A stretch of 64,000 nt of DNA. Origin: Juglans regia (Eukaryota > Streptophyta > Magnoliopsida > Fagales > Juglandaceae). Position 1 is the stretch's first letter. Every line of letters begins with the position of its first letter. Location of the stretch: the NCBI RefSeq assembly GCF_001411555.2, contig NC_049914.1, positions 11,274,847 through 11,338,846 on the forward strand, in the 5' to 3' direction. The notes beneath the pieces are model-generated. The model was not told the DNA's origin, made no database searches, and saw only the letters and a list, made by a program, of their open reading frames with translations. Made by a program: the position numbers and the translations under genes. Shown piece by piece: positions 1 to 11,700 of this stretch.

Positions 1-543
1 AACCTAAAAAAATTAATTTTATTATTTGAAAATCAATTTACAAGTAAAACTCAATTACAAAATTTTTGTCAATTGACATTCTTACTTGACCAGAAAAATG
101 ACCAATTTGTCTTCTATCGCAGTAGCAGCCAGAACCTCTAACGATCTTCAAACATTGACTTTTTTCCTAGAACTTCTGTGGCTGAAACTCGACCAATCAA
201 TTCTCCAACATGGAGCACGAACACACTTTTTGAGAGAAACAATATGAAAATTCTCTAAGAAGTTTTCTCACCAAAATATGCACTGTAAAGTGTTCTAGAA
301 AATATCTAGATCTAAATCTCTTCAGATCCTAATCAATAGAATCTCTTAAATAAACAATCTGAAAATCAATTCCAATTGCAGTAGGATTATACTGATGGAA
401 CAAATCTGATAAGAGTTTGATCTACAGTAAGATTCTGCTAACGGCCGATGGGCTCAGCCTGTTAGGACTTTTAGGTGTTGTAGGAATCTGCTGATAGGAG
501 AACTCTACTGGAAAACGATTTTGCTGACACCTGGCGCTAAGTC

Positions 544-903
544 CAATGTTTTGAATACCGTACCGGACACTTTACCGGTCAAGGCACTGGAACGAGATAT
601 TTCGATACCGGTACCGTTTCGTGTACCGTTACGGGATAGTCGATATATGAATAAATTATATATATATATTATATTCTAAAATAATAGTCTATATATGAAT
701 AAATTATATATAAATATATATATAAATTATAAATAATCTAGTTTGAATTGAGGGTAAAAAAATGAGCTTATAGTTTGAAAAAATGAAAAAAAAAATTAAA
801 GGCCGAAATATCGATTGATATTTGGGTCGGTACGAAATATATATAATACCTGTACCGGACCAGTGGCCAGTACGGCCGGTACGGTACGATATTTAAAACA
901 GTG
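544..903. mobile_element. hAT-type MITE upstream of RNL
   Basis: Termini CAATGTTTTGAATA and, inverted, CACTGTTTTAAATA enclose 360 bp and are flanked by a perfect 8-bp duplication GCTAAGTC (536-543 and 904-911). The subterminal regions repeat ACCGG/CCGGT and GGTAC motifs, and the centre is TA-rich. No coding frame. Eight-bp duplication plus CA-type ends fit hAT. Confidence 0.85.
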
Positions 904-2379
904 GCTAAGTCTTCTTATCAGATATATATTTCATTTAACTGGATAATTTCAGACTCATTGAAACTCGATTTTCTTACTTATAATTCGGTGTGTAATTCTT
1001 AAAACCAATCTATCGCGAATACGTCTCTTGACGGAATACTGACTCTTGCGATAACTCTTCACTGCAGTAACATATTTCAGATTAACCTCTTCTCTGGATA
1101 AGTGCAGATTCCTTGGGATTCTATTTTCCTACTTATGACTTATCTAAATAACCTTTAATACCTTATAGATAAACTTAATATTATTATAGGTAAAGTCAAT
1201 AAATAATTTATATTCATCCAAAATTATCAACTTAATGATAGGATAAACTCTATCATTTTAGTCATCTAATCCTATACAAACTTATCAACTTAGTCACCTA
1301 GTTGCCAAACTTTTACATCTGCAGTAGGTCTTAAATGTTGTCTTATCTTTCCCGTGACGGAATGCGGGTTAGTCTTCAGCTATATGAAGAAAAATGTTTA
1401 CCTTTCTTGTTAGCGTCAACTTTTTCATACGAGTTTAGCCCTATATGCTGGAACTTTTTCATACGACCGGGTATTTCTCTTTAAAAATCGATTGCCATTG
1501 TTGTGCCCTAAACATGGGATTTTTTTCATTTGACAGCCTTGGACAACCAACGAAGATAAAGACTAGCCGTATATATAATTTCTCTTTATTTATTTTTACA
1601 ACATTTTTCAACTTATCTCATATTATATTATCGTTACAATTGTTTTAAATTTTTATACAAAATAAAATAAACAACTCAATTTTTTTTAATTTTAAAATAA
1701 AAATAATATTAAAAAAAATATTTTAATAATAATTTATTTAATTTTTAACTTTAATCTCAATTCATCTAATAAAAAACAATTCAGGCCAACCAACGAACCA
1801 GGGAAACAACGATGACCTACCCGACAAACTTTTATATTTTCAATTATTTTTTTCTCCAGAACGCAAAGGCGCCTCCATTTTTCTCAATCCCTATTTCAAA
1901 TCCCTGAATTTATTTTTCTTATGCATTATAGAAAGGAAAACACTATGCCCGTATAAGATTTTACCGAATTCTTTTACCGAATCTTTTTTTAATTTTCTTT
2001 TACTTAATAATTAAGTAAATATTTTTAAATGAGTATATGATTTTTTTTATTTTTAAAAAATATCTAAATAATTTAAAAAAATGGTAAAAAAAAAAAAAAA
2101 AAAAGAATTTAAGTGTTGGATAGAGAATTTCGCTGTCGACGTAGGAACGTCCAAAAATTCTACTTATATAATCCGCAGGGGAAGATACGTCGACGGGACC
2201 TGACGGCGTGCACAGATGGGGGCTGGCTTGGGCATGGGGTCACTGGGGTGGGGGCGGGTCTGGGACATCGCTTAAAAAAGTTGTTTTATATGATGACAGG
2301 GCAGTCCCACTTAAAAAGAAAAAAACTCCAGAATTCAGCGGAGTGAAAACGGTGCGTTGCATGACTACCGGAGTCCCGT
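904..2379. other. AT-rich upstream intergenic DNA
   Basis: Mostly AT-rich with homopolymer tracts (for example A-run 2086-2104). A small GC-rich island at about 2120-2270 holds two GTCGAC palindromes. I see no gene here; bases 1-543 are likewise featureless. Confidence 0.6.
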
Positions 2380-2586
2380 ACTGAAATTTGACACCACTAC
2401 CGAACCCGGTTCATTTCTAACCTTCCTTTCGCCGTGGATTGTAATCATCGCCATGGGGACACACAACAAGCAGTAAAGACCGCCGTGCGTTCTCTGCTAA
2501 TTTCACGCTCTCTTTCTCTCTCTCGCTCTCCCCACCCTGGGGCACTGTATACATACACATTATCTCAGGCCTACACTAGCATTTGA
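2380..2586 (+). promoter_or_regulatory. Probable promoter/5'UTR of RNL
   Basis: This GC-richer stretch directly precedes the RNL start. It holds a strong pyrimidine run (CT repeats about 2505-2533), which resembles the plant core-promoter Y-patch, and a TATA-like TGTATACATA near 2547. Transcription would then start within a few tens of bases of the first ATG. No transcript evidence is available, so the exact start is unknown. Confidence 0.35.
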
Positions 2587-2775
2587 ATGTCGGCACCGCA
2601 GAGGATTCTCTGCGCTCTCTTTACTCTTCCTTCTTATACTCGGGCTTTCTCCTCGACCTTCAACTCCAAAACCTTCCTCATCCTTCGTTGTCCTCCACCC
2701 TGCATAACCCTAGCCCGCTCTCTTACTTTCACCTCCTCTTTCTCTCTCTCCCCTCTAATCATGCCTTACAACCAG
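2587..2775 (+). CDS. RNL: RNL exon 1: N-terminal extension, transit-peptide-like
   Basis: Encodes residues 1-63 and ends at a GT donor (2776). The segment has no Asp or Glu, several Arg, and is rich in Ser, Thr, Leu and Phe, as expected of an organelle transit peptide. The first ATG has a weak context (T at -3, T at +4). In-frame ATGs follow at 2761 and, in exon 2, at 3561. Plant tRNA ligase is reported in both nucleus and plastid, so this exon may supply the organelle form. The start choice is inference. Confidence 0.75.
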
Positions 2776-5700
2776 GTACCAACTGCACGTTATCATCACT
2801 GCTTTCGTCTGTGTTTGTACACACACACACTAACATCTATAGATATGAATATTTATGTATACAATATTCTTATATTTATTTTCAGTAGTTTTTCTTGTTG
2901 AGGTTGGATTGGAAGGCTATTTAATTTCTGGTTGACATTTTGATAAAAGTCTTGAGTGGTGCTTTTGAGTTCGTGGAACTATTTTTCTGTTCTCCGAAAA
3001 TTTGATTACGGTTGATTTTCTCGTTGCTTGTTTGTCATGAATTCTCTGTGTTTGGCTGTTCGATTTTCTGTTATATTTTGTCAAATGACGTATCGGGCTT
3101 TTTAAACACTTAGCTGATGATTTTCTTGATTTTAGTGGTTGTATGTATTACTCTTTCCGCGCTTTTTGATCATTAGTGATTGATTGGCTGTTACTTGATA
3201 TAAATAAAATTGGATGCTTGATAGAGTTTGCTATTTTTCTGATTCTGAATATATGGATGATTGCTCCACTCTGTATTTGGATCGACTGTATTTTGGTGAA
3301 TATTTGATCGGCTGTATTTTGCCCAAACGGATGCCATATTTTATTGTTATGCTAAAGGCAGAACTGATCATTATGGTTGAGTAGTCTTAGTTCCAAAAAA
3401 TGTTCAGAATTTGTAATAGTAAAGCCTTAATTAACTTGAGCTTTACTGGCTTATCACGAGGCACTAAAGAAATAATTATTTATTTAGAATCGAATTTCTA
3501 GGTTCAACATTCTACTTAAGAGAGATTTTTCTTTTTCATTTGCAGCGAAGGGGTGGACATATGGATCAAAGATGGAAAGAGAAGCCAAAAACTGACATGT
3601 CATCCTCAGCTACAGGCAGTGCATCAGCAGATGTAGATGAAACCGTCAGTAATAGAATTAGTGCGCTTAGTATCACTGAAAACAGTGGGCAACCCCATGT
3701 TACAGTTCCACCCATGAAATTGGGGAGTGTCCAAACGGCAAACCAGATTCCAGGTCAAGGTGGTCAAAAGGCAGTCTGGAAGCCCAAGTCATATGGAACA
3801 GTGAGTGGGTCCCCGGCAGTTGAAGTTGAAAAAGCACCTCTTGGTAAAATGATGAAGGGGGCTGGAGCTGAAACAGCAGCAGCTCAGATAACAACTGCCG
3901 GTTTGAGTAAGTTGTTCGGTGCTAATCTGCTGGAAAATTTCAGTGTGGATAATTCCACGTACTCAATTGCGCAAATAAGAGCTACATTCTATCCCAAATT
4001 TGAAAATGAGAAGTCAGATCAAGAGGTATAATTTCTTCCAATTTTGTTCGTCTAAGTTGTGTCTCTCTAGATATATATACATTGACAAGCCTTACTGCAA
4101 AGAGTTGTCTACATCTTTTGAACTATGACTCTATCTAGTATTCAGAATGAAGTTTCCATATTATTGCTTCTTTTAAAAAATTGTCTCATTAGATTGTGTT
4201 ATTTATTGGTTATCGCTTTTCGTATGTCCAGATAAGGACAAGGATGACAGAGATGGTATCTAAAGGCTTGGCTACCTTAGAGGTAAGGTGTTTGGTAACT
4301 TTTTTTTTTTTCAAAAAATTGTATTGCTTTCCATTTTGGAGTTTCCACCTCTGCTGGCTTCAAATATATATCTCTTCCCTTGGCTAAGAAAAAATATGAC
4401 TTATTTCTCTTGTTTATTTCTTCTTGACTATATGGTTTATTCTGCTATTGATAACCTAATCATCATATGAAGGTTTATATATAACATACATTAGGTTGAT
4501 TGAGCAAAGGATGATGTTTTTTTGCAGGTTTCTCTTAAACACTCCGGATCTCTTTTTATGTACTCCGGTCACGAGGGCGGTGCATATGCGAAAAACAGCT
4601 TTGGAAATATGTATGGTCATGACAATTTTTTTAATGTTCTTCTTTTGCCTTTTTGTTTTCATTTAGAAGAAAAATTAGCCTCTAATCAACCGCAACCCAT
4701 CTATAGTAGTTGAATGCCTCGATCTAAAGGGCATGGCATCTCTGTTGCTGTGTTGCATTAAGACATAATATTTAAATCTTCCTCAGTTTGAAATTAAATA
4801 TATAGATTTATAACAATAATGCTGCATGCTAACCCTTGAGGCTTGGCTCAAGTGGTAAATGCCTTGGGCTTGGGGGTATGCTCCCCCTAGGTTTAAGGTT
4901 CAAATTCCCCTGGGTGCAAACAATGTTTTGGGGTCATCGGACTGAGGGATTTTTCCCTTGAATTACTTGAGGTGCCCTTGTGGGAAACTCTTTGTTGAGG
5001 GCCTGTGCACCTCTGGATTAGTCGGGACCCTGTTCCTGGACACCCGGTGCCAATAAAAAAAAGAATAATGCTGCATGATGCTGAACCACTCTTTGGAATT
5101 GAACCCTAGTTGAGAAAAATATTTGTTAAAAATGTCACCATGCTCAGTCTTTTGCTTTATATATCACTGGGTTCCACCCTTTATATTCAGGATAGATATT
5201 TTCTCTCTATAGTTTTCTGAACAGGATGTTTCTTGTGCAGATACACCGCTGTAGGTGTTTTTGTTCTTGGACGGATGCTTCGTGAGGCATGGGGAACTCA
5301 AGCAGCAAAAAAGCAAGCAGAGTTCAATGATTTTCTTGAGGTAATCTACGTTAGATATTTTTAATGAGAAGGAAATACAAAAGAATCTCCAAAACCTTCA
5401 TTCTCACTGTTTGCATTATAAATCCAGGAATGCTTGATGATGAATCTTTGTGTTGTCTCTGTCTGTCTATTTGTTCATCTGTCTGTCTGTCTTTTGTAAT
5501 GTGCATGCCTGCTTATACTCACATCCATGATTTGAAAGTTCACAAAAATGTAAGAAATAGAAATACCTCCCTTTTAATGAAAAAATAGGAGTTGATAAAT
5601 AGGAGGGGAGGAGGGCAGAAACTGTTAAAGTGGGGAAGGTTGTTAATGAAGCTTGGTGGTTTTATTGAAAAATACTTCTTCATTTTTTTAAACTTAATTT

Positions 5701-8700
5701 GGACTTTCTACATATAAGAAGTTACTTATTTAACTCCTCTCCCCTCTTTTCTCCAATCCTTTCCGTATTTTTTAGTCTCCTCACCCTCCAACATCCTGAA
5801 CATAATGTAAATCGCATCTGACCTGAGATCAGATCCTGATTTCTCTGACTAAGTTTAGGTTTTGAACATTCTCACATTGTGGGCACACTTATATTCATTT
5901 GGATTGCTGATAGTTGTGCATCTTTGCCAGTATTATTTGTAACAATTACACATACACACAGTAAACACATTTTTTGATCAATGAGTCAACACTCACCTGG
6001 AAGGTCTTGAACCCATGACATTGCCCTCTGTGTCATTCTTGGTGGGAACAGTATGTCATTTGAGTCCAAGCTCATCAGTATACTTGTGACATGGATTATT
6101 CACAAAGATAATAATTGCTATAGAAAGTTTCTCCATTGTAGTCAAGTGACTAAACTTGATGTTAACCATTCAGATCACAATGTTGTCTCTCACTGAATTT
6201 AATTTTCAACCTTTTTACATAATATATATGATACATTGAATTGGTAACTAGCTGGATGTGATGGGTACCATTCTAAGATTTTCTCTGTTTCAGAATTTTA
6301 ATTTATACTTGTTTATTTTTTTGTGAATAATTTATACTTGTTTATTTATTTGTTAGTTGTTAAATTTTTTTTCTTGTGGTTTGCTCAGAAAACTAATTTT
6401 GTTGTTGTTCATTCTTTCAGAGGAACCATATGTGTGTATCAATGGAATTGGTAACTGCTGTTCTTGGAGACCATGGACAGCGACCCCAAGAAGATTATGG
6501 TAAGTGTGTTTTTCCTTGGTTCAACTAAGATCTTTTTGTTTTAGGGTAATAGCACATTGTCCCCGTAAAATACCATCCTTGTATCATTTACCCCAACAAT
6601 CTCTAATTTAGTATAACTAGGAGCGTATTTTGAAGTATCAGTGTCAGTTTGCCTCCTCTATCCAAAGCAGTTGTTAACTTAAACAAAAAGGTATGGAAAA
6701 TGCTGTAGGGCCCTTGACACTAGTTGTTTTCTATCAGGGGCATGTGCCATTTGTTTATGTTTTTTGTTTGAGCTAATGGTTGTTCCATACAGAAGGAGCA
6801 AACTAACTTTGAAATTTCGAAATAGAGTTTGATTTTTGTTAAGTTAAAGGTCGTGGAGGTAAATGATGTAGGTATGGAAGTTTATGGGTGAAAAGTATCA
6901 TTTATTCTTCTTCTCAACATGAAGGCATGTTCTTTGATATGCATTTGCTTGGTTATGTTCATTATTGTCGTGATGAAACAGTGTCATAGTCCATCCAAAT
7001 TATCAAAAACATTCTATAATAATTATAACTTGCGTGCTCTGTTGTTTTGACCAGTGGTAGTGACAGCAGTAACAGAATTGGGAAATGGAAAGCCAAAGTT
7101 CTTCTCTACTCCTGAAATCATTGCATTTTGTAGAAAATGGCGCCTACCAACAAATCATGTGTGGTTGTTCACGACACGGTGATGATCTAGGGCCCCTATT
7201 ACTAGATTAGCTTAAAGAATGGTTTGGATTATTGTGCATCTCCCTCCCCTTCTCTCTCTCTCCATTCACACACCCAACCACTCACACAAAATCGCTGTTG
7301 TGGTTCTTTAATCAAGCTGACATTGTGAATCAACTAATTCTGCTGGCATTAAGGTTTTCTTTCAACTTCAGCACATGACTTTCTCTCTTTATGTGTGATA
7401 ATTTGTTTATGATTTATGAGATAATTGCTAATTGTTTCAAATATTGACGAATTCTCTAATTTAGTTAGTTGGACAATTTCTAGCCAAATAACTCAAATTG
7501 CACTAGTTGCTTGATTGATTGTCTAATGTAACAGAAAACCTACGTATAATCAAATGTAGGAACGACTTGGAATCAGGCAACTATAACAAGCTGGTGCACT
7601 CGTTTTGGTTTATAAGATGTTCGTGCACCCTTGATTGCTGAGTGTTAATTAGTAATGTGATGTAATACCATTAGGTATTTCATAATAGGATCTTTTAAGG
7701 ATGTGGAATATGTATTTATATGAGAAATCTGCATGAGAATCATCAAGCAGAAAATACCTATAAAAAAGAAGAAGAACCATCAAGCAAATAGAAGAGCAGT
7801 ATCTGTTTGATATTATTGCCCTAACTTTATTTACATAATACAGTTCCCTAATTTTTTAGAAGTGATATTCTGTTTTAGACAAAGACAGTAAAACCATAGT
7901 TTTGTTACTTCTGATTGATCTTTTTATTTTTTATAACTGAAGGAAGTCAGTGACTTCATTTTTTGCTGCGTATGATGCGCTGTGTGAAGAAGGAACTGCA
8001 ATGTCAGTATGCAAGACTCTTGATGAAGTTGCAGATGTATCTGTTCCAGGTAGTGTTTTAGAGCTACGCGTCTATAGTTATGTAGCTTGAAATTTTGTGG
8101 TGCCTCATCCGATTGCCTTTAGTTAAGAATGTTATTTTACATACAAATTTTCTTGAAAACTAATTCCAAAATCATGCCTGGTAGGAATGACCACCCTCCC
8201 CCTCTTGCTTGCCTCAATCACTGAACCAAAAGCAGGAGGTTGCTTCTGCAACTGAAGGGAGGGGAAAAAAATGAAACATAAATGAAAACATAGACAGTTC
8301 ATTTTGTAAATCATTGCCACATTCCTCTTGCAATAACATCTTCACCATTAATGCTGGTTCTGCCATGGATTGCTGCCACCGCCAAGCCTCAAACATCACA
8401 CCATCATTGTATTGAATGCTCTGTCGACAGTATCAATCTCAATATCACCAGTGCTACCAGCATGTTTAGTGTTTTTATAAAAAATTGCGGTTACAACATC
8501 TACACTCGCCACCTCCACCACCAAATTTCTGCCAAGGAGGCTTCACTTTTATACTTGATGTTTTTCTTCCCATTTTGGGTTGTCATATTTATTGGATTTA
8601 TCATTAATATCTCTTTCAGTTTCAATCTTTAATTGGAATTGCTTTTTATGGGATCTTTTCTTTACCAATAAAATTTATGCGATATTTTCTATACAATAAA

Positions 8701-11700
8701 ACTATTGGGGGTTTGCAGGGATGTTAGCTATAGTTAAAATTTGGTTCCTTAATGTGAGCATTTTGTGAGAGCACTAGGATTTAACTCAGCTTTAAATCAA
8801 TATGCAGGTTCGAAAGACCATATAAAGGTGCAGGGTGAAATCTTAGAGGGTCTTGTAGCTCGTATTGTAAGCCGGGAGAGCTCAGAACATTTGGAGAAAG
8901 TTTTAGAAGAATTTCCTCCTCCGCCGTCTGAGGGAGGTATGCAGTTTGTTGTGTTCAGAGTTGTGTTTTGGGTGTTGGCTACCCTGGCTTGGAAATTATG
9001 TTTTTTTTTTCTCATTCTGCTACATTGTCCACTTTTGGAATTTCTTGTTTTTTAGCTAGCTAAGTTTTGGTTACAGTGATTGTGACAATCATCCAGCTAC
9101 TAAGTTATTTTTGTTTTCATTTTATTTATTTGGAACTTTTCCTAATTGACTTGGCACCTGTCCTCAAAGTAGAGTGGCATGTCATATTAAGATTGTGATA
9201 CATTCCGTGTAATATTGTAATTTAACTTCATGGAGCCAATAGGTTAGTCCAAATACAATGATCTAGGGTATTACAATACTCTTTAGATTCCTGGCATCTT
9301 CGATAGCCCATTACTTTTTGCTAGGATTGGCTTTGATACCATCTATAATGATCCAAGGAAGACCCAAGCCACATCAAGGCTTGTATTCCAAAAAGAGTTG
9401 TCAATGTTACAATTCAACCTTGGAATCATTATAAACTGTAAGAACTTCTCTTTCCTAACAACGTGGGATCTCCATTCACCAACCTATCATGGAATCAGGG
9501 TATTACTCCCTTCCCTTTCCCCCTCAAAAAACAATTCCTGTTCTAAATTGTATGTTGTCTCTGGTGACTAAATCTTGTTAATGGCCCACTGATTCTGCAA
9601 GATCAATTAATAAGTATTGTTTTTCCATAGTAACAGAGAGTTTTAGTATACACTGCATTATATGTGGATCTGCTGTTGGCCTCTTACTTAAAGTGTTTGT
9701 ATTGCTGAACGCTTTTTGCCCCAATGAAGGTCACTTTCTTGGCCCATGGAAATGCTAGTTAAAACTGTTAATCGTACTGATCATTTGATAATAACTAGTT
9801 TTGCCACTTCAGCTAGCCTTGATTATGGACCAAACCTTAGAGAAATTTGTTCGGCAAATAGGTCCGATGAAAAGCAGGTACGTGGAGTTTCTATTGTACA
9901 AACTTTAGTATTCTAATGTGGCATTTATACTTGCATTCGATTAATAAAGTGGATGACTAAGAATTGATGTAATGGTTTTTTTTTTTGGAAACACTACTGC
10001 AGCAAATAAAAGCACTTCTTCAGAGTGTTGGCACCTCCTTTTGTCCACACCATTCAGATTGGTTCGTGAATGAAGCTGGTGATTCCCATTCAAGGAATGC
10101 AGATAGATCAGTTCTTTCAAAATTTCTACAATCTCATCCTGCTGATTATTCAACCACCAAATTGCAGGTCCTGCTACAATCCATTTCAAAATATCTTCTA
10201 AAAATGTTAAATTTGATCAAATTTATAAGAATGCGATGAAATCTAAAAATGTGTGCGTGATGTAGCGGAAGCAATAAAAAAGAGGAGAACATGTCTCTCT
10301 TAAATCCTTGAACAAAAAAGAAAGAAAAGAAGACGAAGAAACTTTTTTATTTTATTTTTTATTATCGGTGAAGAAGAGTTTTGAGAACTAGTCAAAGTCT
10401 GATTTATTCAGTGAACAGATAATGTTCACTCCAAGCCTTTATCTAGGTCCTGAACCCTAATCTCAAACTATCTAGAAAACCAAAAAAATATAAATTACTT
10501 GGAGACTACTCCTGTGGCTTTACTTTCAAGTTATTCTTACTCTACTTTCAACCTACTTCCCACTTTATTAGAAAAAAATAACCATAAAATTTGGGAGTCC
10601 TAAAGATACTTAGAAAACTAAGTAAAAAAGAAAAGCTAGCTGCCTCTATCTAATTTGGAGAGGCAGTTTTCCTGTGTCAGACCCCCTGGACAGAAAGGAA
10701 CTTGTCCACAAGTTTAAGAATCAATTTCTATGATCTTTTGAAATCGCAGATACCTTTTCCCATTCTTTTTTTTGCCTGCCTTGTGAAAGTGAAGAAATAT
10801 ATCTTTAGTTAGTATGCTAACGAGAAACTCTGCACAATAGCCATGCACTTATGAAATATTCTTATTCTTGAATTTGCCACAAGAATGATCGGTCACAACT
10901 AACAAGGTGCAAACTAACATAATCTTCTGCAATATGATCTTCTAAAAATTGAATTAATAAGATTTATTTATCGAACTTTTTCTGGTAAATCTTCCCAAAT
11001 GTGATCAAATAATACCTCTCTTGTATCCTAAGATTGGAGTGTGCCATCAATCTTTATCATGTCGGTGAAAGAAATATGTGATTACTGACCTTTCAAGGAA
11101 ATTAAAAACTCTTTCCTACAATTGAACTTAAATTTCATAACTTTTAGTCTCATGACAACCATCAAACCCATGGTGTGTGTCAGCATCTTATCTTGGAAAA
11201 CGATCACTTGTTTTTTAGCTGACATATATCACACTAGCTTCATCATTGAAACAATTTCCATAAACCATTGGTGCATCCTCTTCTATGGAGTCAATATGTT
11301 CATTCTTTTCAACATTATGCCTATCCAAAAGTTCATTCTCCTTTCATCCATCATCAATTGTTCTGATACTTCTACTTTCTTTTATTCAATTCCTTTCTGT
11401 GCACAAAATCCACGAGTGAGAAGGAAAGACTGTCTAACTTAGCTTCAAAATCTTATACCTCCACATGCTTTTGGTTTATCTTAAAATAATTTTGTTTATA
11501 ATCAAGCATAATCCATGTGTAAATATTTTGCGCTCAACAATCTGAAGCTCTTATTATTATTTTTTTTAATGTAATCAAACATGCCCATTATCTTCAATAT
11601 TTTGAGAAATCTTTTAACTTTCATCCAATGTAAGAATTAGCAATATCAAGTTAACCATTATAGCTCTGTATATCAATAATTTTTTGTGTGAGAACTTGTA

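Noticed and set aside
2113..2346. 77-aa open frame upstream of RNL
   Set aside because: Lies in a small GC-rich island without homology signals; it is likely promoter-side DNA and not a gene.
2583..2888. Alternative frames overlapping RNL exon 1
   Set aside because: Only the frame from ATG 2587 to the donor at 2776 joins exon 2 in phase; the others are shadows.
11122..11442. 106-aa open frame in intron 11
   Set aside because: Inside a decayed LTR element; AT-driven composition and no recognisable domain.
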